From Prevotella sp. KH2C16 (GTDB taxonomy: Bacteria; Bacteroidota; Bacteroidia; Bacteroidales; Bacteroidaceae): a DNA stretch of 64,000 nt. The translations under genes and the position numbers were made by a program. The stretch is from NCBI RefSeq assembly GCF_900113305.1, contig NZ_FOOW01000001.1, positions 62,001 to 126,000 on the forward strand, given 5' to 3'. Position 1 is the stretch's first letter, and every line of letters begins with the position of its first letter. Below, one piece after another: positions 60,624 to 64,000 of the stretch. The notes under the pieces are model-generated. The model did no database searches. It was not told the DNA's origin and saw only the letters and a program-made list of their open reading frames with translations.

Positions 60624-63131
60624 ATGAAGAATCAATCCAGATTACTGCTCATGTTATGCTGTGTGGTATTTGCCCTGCATGCCAACGCACAAAAAAACAT
60701 TGCCTATCAAGACGCACAAGTCCGTATTTCCCTGATTACAGACGGGGTTGCAAGGTTAGAATATGTACCCGACGGAAAGTTCATGGATGACTTCTCGTTC
60801 ATTGCCGTCAATCGCGACTATCCCCAGGTAGACTACAAGGTCAGCAACCACAGCAAGCAGGTAGAAATCAAGACGGCCCAAATGGTGATTCGTTACCTGA
60901 AAGGCAGCGGCAAGTTTACGCCTTCCAACCTCACCATCACCTCTGCCAAGGGAGCCCGGAAGCCCTTCAGTTGGAAACCGGGGCAAAAGGATGACAAGAA
61001 CCTTCTGGGTACTTATCGCACTCTTGACGGCTACGACGGCGACTACCAAACCTGGGAAAAGCGCACGATGCCTATTGAGGATGGACTGCTCTCACGCAAC
61101 GGATGGACCTTCATAGATGATTCTGAAGGCTATATATTCGACCATTCCGACTGGCCTTGGCTGGCTAAACGACACGAGGAAGGCTCTACGCAGGACTGGT
61201 ATTTCATGGCTTACGGGCACGACTACAAGAAAGCGCTGAAAGACTTCACTGTTTTCTCAGGCAAGGTGCCGTTGCCTCCACGCTACGCTTTCGGCTATTG
61301 GTGGAGCCGCTACTGGTCATATTCCGACGCGGAACTACGCGATCTCGTGCGCAAGTTCCATCAATATCAGATTCCGCTCGATGTGCTTGTCATCGACATG
61401 GACTGGCATTACACCGAGAAAGGCAAGGGAGGCTGGACCGGCTACACATTCAACAGGCGTCTTTTCCCCGATCCTGCCAAGTTCCTGGGGTGGCTCAAAG
61501 GCAACGACCTGCAGATTACATTCAACCTTCACCCCGCCGACGGCATCAAATCCTACGAGGAACACTATCCTGAAATGGCCAAGTGGATGGGCATAGACCC
61601 CGCCACCCAGCAGGACATTCCTTGGCAGGCCTCCAGCAAACGGTTCATGACGGGATGGCTCAACACCCAGCTCCGCCCCATGGAAAACATGGGGGTGGAC
61701 TTCTGGTGGCTCGACTGGCAGCAGTGGGGCAATGACAAAGAGTTCCCGAAACTTAGCAACACATGGTGGATTAACTACGCCGTGTTCACCGATATGGAGC
61801 GTAACCGCGACACGCGACCCATGCTCTACCACCGTTGGGGCGGTCTGGGCAACCATCGCTATCAGATAGGATTCTCCGGAGACTCACACATCACCTGGAA
61901 ATCTCTCGACTTCCAGCCTTACTTCAACTCCACCGCATCCAATGTGCTCTATGGCTTCTGGAGCCACGATATCGGCGGCCATATGGGCGCACCGGGCATA
62001 GACCCCGAGCTCTATGTGCGCTGGATGCAGTTCGGAGCCTTCAGTCCCATCCTGCGCACGCACTCTACCAAGCAGGCCGCACTCAAGAAAGAACCTTGGG
62101 TTTTTGACAATGAGCACTTCGAAATGCTGCGCAATATCGTGCTGCAACGCTACCGCATGGCGCCTTATGTGTACACCATGGCCCGCAAGACCCACGACGA
62201 GGGACTCTCGCTCTGCCGCCCGATGTACTATGACTACCCTGAAAGCCAGGAGGCCTACGACAACAAGGACGAGTATATGTTCGGAGACCAGATGCTGGTC
62301 TATCCCATTACTGCTCCCGCCAAGGACGGAATCTCGGAGAAACAGGTATGGCTCCCCGCCGGAAACGACTGGTTTGAGACCGCTACGGGCACGCTCCTCA
62401 AGGGCGGGCAGGCTGTTTCCCGCACCTTCCAGTTAGACGAGATGCCGGTTTATGTCAAGGCCGGTTCCGTGATTCCCGAGTACGGCGAGGTGAAGAACCT
62501 GCGCCGCAACGACAATTCCATCACCGTAAGCGTGTTCCCGGGACAGCGTGGCGAGTTCTGCATGTATGAGGATAACGGCAACGACAAGGACTATGAGAAC
62601 AATTATGCTACGACCCTGCTCTCCTCGGAGCGGGTCGACAATAGGCTGACCGTGAAGATCGGTGCTCGCAAAGGCAACTATAAGGACATGCCGGCACGGC
62701 GCCAGTTCAAGGTGAAAGTGGTGGCCTCGGCCATTCCCGAGCAGGTTAGCGTGAACGGGACAGAAGCCAAATATGAGTACGACGGCGAGAATCTGGCTCT
62801 CATCATCGATGTGCCGCAGACCGACTGTGCCGTGGAGAAGACCATCACCATTACTTATCCCAAGGATGCCGTCGATGTTTCCGACGGCCTGCAGGGGCAG
62901 ATGAAGCATGTGCGCAACGGCATCGTGATGCTGAAATACAACAATGCGGGCATCGTGCTCAACGAGGAACTGGGCACCATGGGGTCGCTCGGTGAGGCCT
63001 TGCAGTACTTTTCCGACCGCTTCAACGAGCTCGTGAATACCTTCAAGGCCAACTATCGCAATCTGCCTGAAATCCTCAAGGCCAACAAAGTTGACGATGC
63101 GGCCATGGCCAGATTCCTTCACCAGAAGTAA
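60624..63131 (+). CDS. GH31 family alpha-glycosidase, exported
   Basis: The 835-residue protein has a signal peptide (about residues 1-22) and an N-terminal beta-sandwich. A (beta/alpha)8 barrel starts near RYAFGYWWSRYWSYSD. The nucleophile is Asp364 in WWLDWQQWG and the likely acid/base is Asp420 in GFSGDSHITW. Beta domains with a DUF5110-like segment (VSVFPGQRGEFCMYEDNG) follow. The last 85 or so residues form an extra, mostly helical tail (FSDRFNELVNTFKANY) not usual in the family. Substrates in GH31 range over alpha-glucosides, alpha-xylosides and others. The xylose genes nearby are suggestive but do not settle it. Confidence 0.92.
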   Translation: MKNQSRLLLMLCCVVFALHANAQKNIAYQDAQVRISLITDGVARLEYVPDGKFMDDFSFIAVNRDYPQVDYKVSNHSKQVEIKTAQMVIRYLKGSGKFTPSNLTITSAKGARKPFSWKPGQKDDKNLLGTYRTLDGYDGDYQTWEKRTMPIEDGLLSRNGWTFIDDSEGYIFDHSDWPWLAKRHEEGSTQDWYFMAYGHDYKKALKDFTVFSGKVPLPPRYAFGYWWSRYWSYSDAELRDLVRKFHQYQIPLDVLVIDMDWHYTEKGKGGWTGYTFNRRLFPDPAKFLGWLKGNDLQITFNLHPADGIKSYEEHYPEMAKWMGIDPATQQDIPWQASSKRFMTGWLNTQLRPMENMGVDFWWLDWQQWGNDKEFPKLSNTWWINYAVFTDMERNRDTRPMLYHRWGGLGNHRYQIGFSGDSHITWKSLDFQPYFNSTASNVLYGFWSHDIGGHMGAPGIDPELYVRWMQFGAFSPILRTHSTKQAALKKEPWVFDNEHFEMLRNIVLQRYRMAPYVYTMARKTHDEGLSLCRPMYYDYPESQEAYDNKDEYMFGDQMLVYPITAPAKDGISEKQVWLPAGNDWFETATGTLLKGGQAVSRTFQLDEMPVYVKAGSVIPEYGEVKNLRRNDNSITVSVFPGQRGEFCMYEDNGNDKDYENNYATTLLSSERVDNRLTVKIGARKGNYKDMPARRQFKVKVVASAIPEQVSVNGTEAKYEYDGENLALIIDVPQTDCAVEKTITITYPKDAVDVSDGLQGQMKHVRNGIVMLKYNNAGIVLNEELGTMGSLGEALQYFSDRFNELVNTFKANYRNLPEILKANKVDDAAMARFLHQK

Positions 63132-63139
63132 ATCACCGG

Positions 63140-63688
63140 CTACAGCCGTCCGTACAGCAGGAAAGAGAGCAGGATGAGCAATGCTATCAGGCCGACCGCA
63201 GCCAGCAGCAGCGAGATACCCAGATTCTTGCGGTCGGTCTTGTCGGCATGGCGGTCGAAGAGATTCCTGCCGCTCCAGCCGTCAATTTCATCCATCAGCC
63301 TGCGGTCGGAACAGGCATACAGCCCCATATCGGTCTTATAAAGGCTGCCGTCCAGCAGGGTAACGACCAGCATTTTGTGCACGGCCGTGTGGGTAGCGAC
63401 CGACGACAGTCCCCTCTGATAGGTGCATGACGCCACCTTCTCCCATCTTATCTTGCGATGCCATTCGGCTACTTCCATGCCTTCCCGGTCGAGAATCATG
63501 TAGTCCTTGCCGCCAACGAAATAAGGCAGGATGGTAAAGAAAGCTATTCCCACGGCTATCAGGCCGCAGGCAATCCATCCTCCACCCGTGTTACGAAAGC
63601 ACAGCGTGAGCACACCTGACAGCAGGATGAGCATCGTGCCGATATAGACTGCCGTGCGGCTTTGCCTGATGAGTAGTCGGTTTCTCAT
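63140..63688 (-). CDS. Membrane protein with a probable PH-like domain
   Basis: The 182-residue protein has two N-terminal membrane helices (about residues 12-30 and 37-56). A soluble part follows (DYMILDREGMEVAEWHRKIRWEKVAS) resembling the bacterial PH-like domain that follows paired helices in many small membrane proteins. A last helix lies at about 155-178. The function is unknown. It converges on the GH31 gene with an 8-bp gap and lies 118 bp downstream of the transporter gene at the window edge. The assignment to a PH-like family is by pattern only. Confidence 0.75.
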   Translation of the reverse strand: MRNRLLIRQSRTAVYIGTMLILLSGVLTLCFRNTGGGWIACGLIAVGIAFFTILPYFVGGKDYMILDREGMEVAEWHRKIRWEKVASCTYQRGLSSVATHTAVHKMLVVTLLDGSLYKTDMGLYACSDRRLMDEIDGWSGRNLFDRHADKTDRKNLGISLLLAAVGLIALLILLSFLLYGRL

Positions 63689-63806
63689 GCTGCTGCGTGA
63701 TAAAAGGCTTGATAAAAATAATATAGAGACATCTCACCCTGCAAGCCGGGCGAAGCGAGAGCAAGGCAATTCCTTCTTCCGTTTCGCCCGATTGGCCAGC
63801 AGACGA

Positions 63807-64000
63807 TTATTTTCTCCAGAGATGCGTCATGTCTTCCAGCGTCTTGCCCTTCGTCTCGGGGACGAGTCTCCACACGAAGAGAGCGGCCACGACGCAGATG
63901 CAACCATACAGACCATAGGTAAACCAGTGGCCGAAATCGTCGCCCGGAGCCAAGTGCATATTGAACATCGGCACGAAAGTGGAGCTCACGATGAAGTTGA
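63807..64000 (-). CDS. xylE: MFS sugar:proton symporter (XylE-like), C-terminal end, cut by window edge
   Basis: Only the last 64 codons are inside the window and the frame is open at the edge. The visible part holds the final two membrane helices and the sugar-porter signature VPETKGKTLEDM, followed by a short cytoplasmic tail ending HLWRK. The stretch from the last helix (YGCICVVAALFVWRLVPETKGKTLE) resembles E. coli XylE closely, and xylB-xylA lie 7-9 kb away, so xylose import is likely. Other sugar porters (arabinose, galactose) cannot be excluded from this fragment. Confidence 0.8.
   Translation of the reverse strand, partial: NFIVSSTFVPMFNMHLAPGDDFGHWFTYGLYGCICVVAALFVWRLVPETKGKTLEDMTHLWRK

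Overview
The window looks like chromosomal DNA from a Bacteroidales bacterium, most likely a Prevotella-type genome. The evidence is two SusC/SusD outer-membrane glycan-uptake pairs, Bacteroidetes promoter boxes (TAnnTTTG, several with a TTTG 19 bp upstream), an S46 dipeptidyl-peptidase, a SpmA/SpmB fusion, FecR/ECF-sigma signalling and gut-type glycosidases (GH106, GH20, GH31). No phage, insertion sequence, CRISPR array, rRNA or tRNA gene was seen.

Layout. 0-1.7 kb: superoxide dismutase (cut by the window edge) divergent from oxyR. 1.7-8.5 kb: an ECF sigma factor with a membrane partner, then topA-aroK-speA-argB on the minus strand. 8.8-12.6 kb: NUDIX hydrolase and a GH106-type glycosidase. 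12.9-16.8 kb: DUF2851, thioesterase, dprA and dusB. 16.9-20.2 kb: dapB, lepB, a second signal-peptidase-like gene lacking the catalytic serine, and a WbqC-like gene. 20.4-25.8 kb: M16 peptidase, PfkB sugar kinase, flavodiiron protein, a cation-coupled symporter and a LOG-family protein. 25.9-31.3 kb: a SusC/SusD pair without enzymes. 31.9-34.7 kb: DEAD-box helicase and a secreted protein of unknown function. 35.0-46.9 kb: a polysaccharide utilisation locus with FecR, an STN-bearing SusC, SusD, an exported FAD oxidoreductase and a GH20 hexosaminidase fused to an EEP phosphodiesterase-like domain; an ECF sigma gene lies at its far end on the other strand. 46.9-54.3 kb: DPP7-type peptidase, polysaccharide flippase, SpmA/B fusion and a zinc metalloprotease. 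54.4-64 kb: xylB-xylA, a porin with aspA, a GH31 glycosidase, a membrane protein and the end of a XylE-like transporter.

How the genes work together. The 35-47 kb locus reads as a sensed glycan system. The STN domain of SusC would signal through FecR to an ECF sigma factor, and the enzymes suggest an N-acetylhexosamine glycan that may carry phosphodiesters. xylB, xylA and the XylE-like gene form a xylose import and catabolism set. The porin and aspA suggest aspartate-to-fumarate metabolism. Sod, OxyR and the flavodiiron protein handle oxygen and peroxide stress.

The most unusual non-coding signal is a set of four intergenic elements (12.84, 20.35, 34.80 and 57.46 kb). Each has three units on an exact 22-bp period with matching outer inverted repeats. 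Two share sequence (57 of 65 positions identical, 44.6 kb apart). The other two have unrelated sequence but the same geometry. Three lie 15-25 nt past a stop codon and one lies in a predicted 5' leader.
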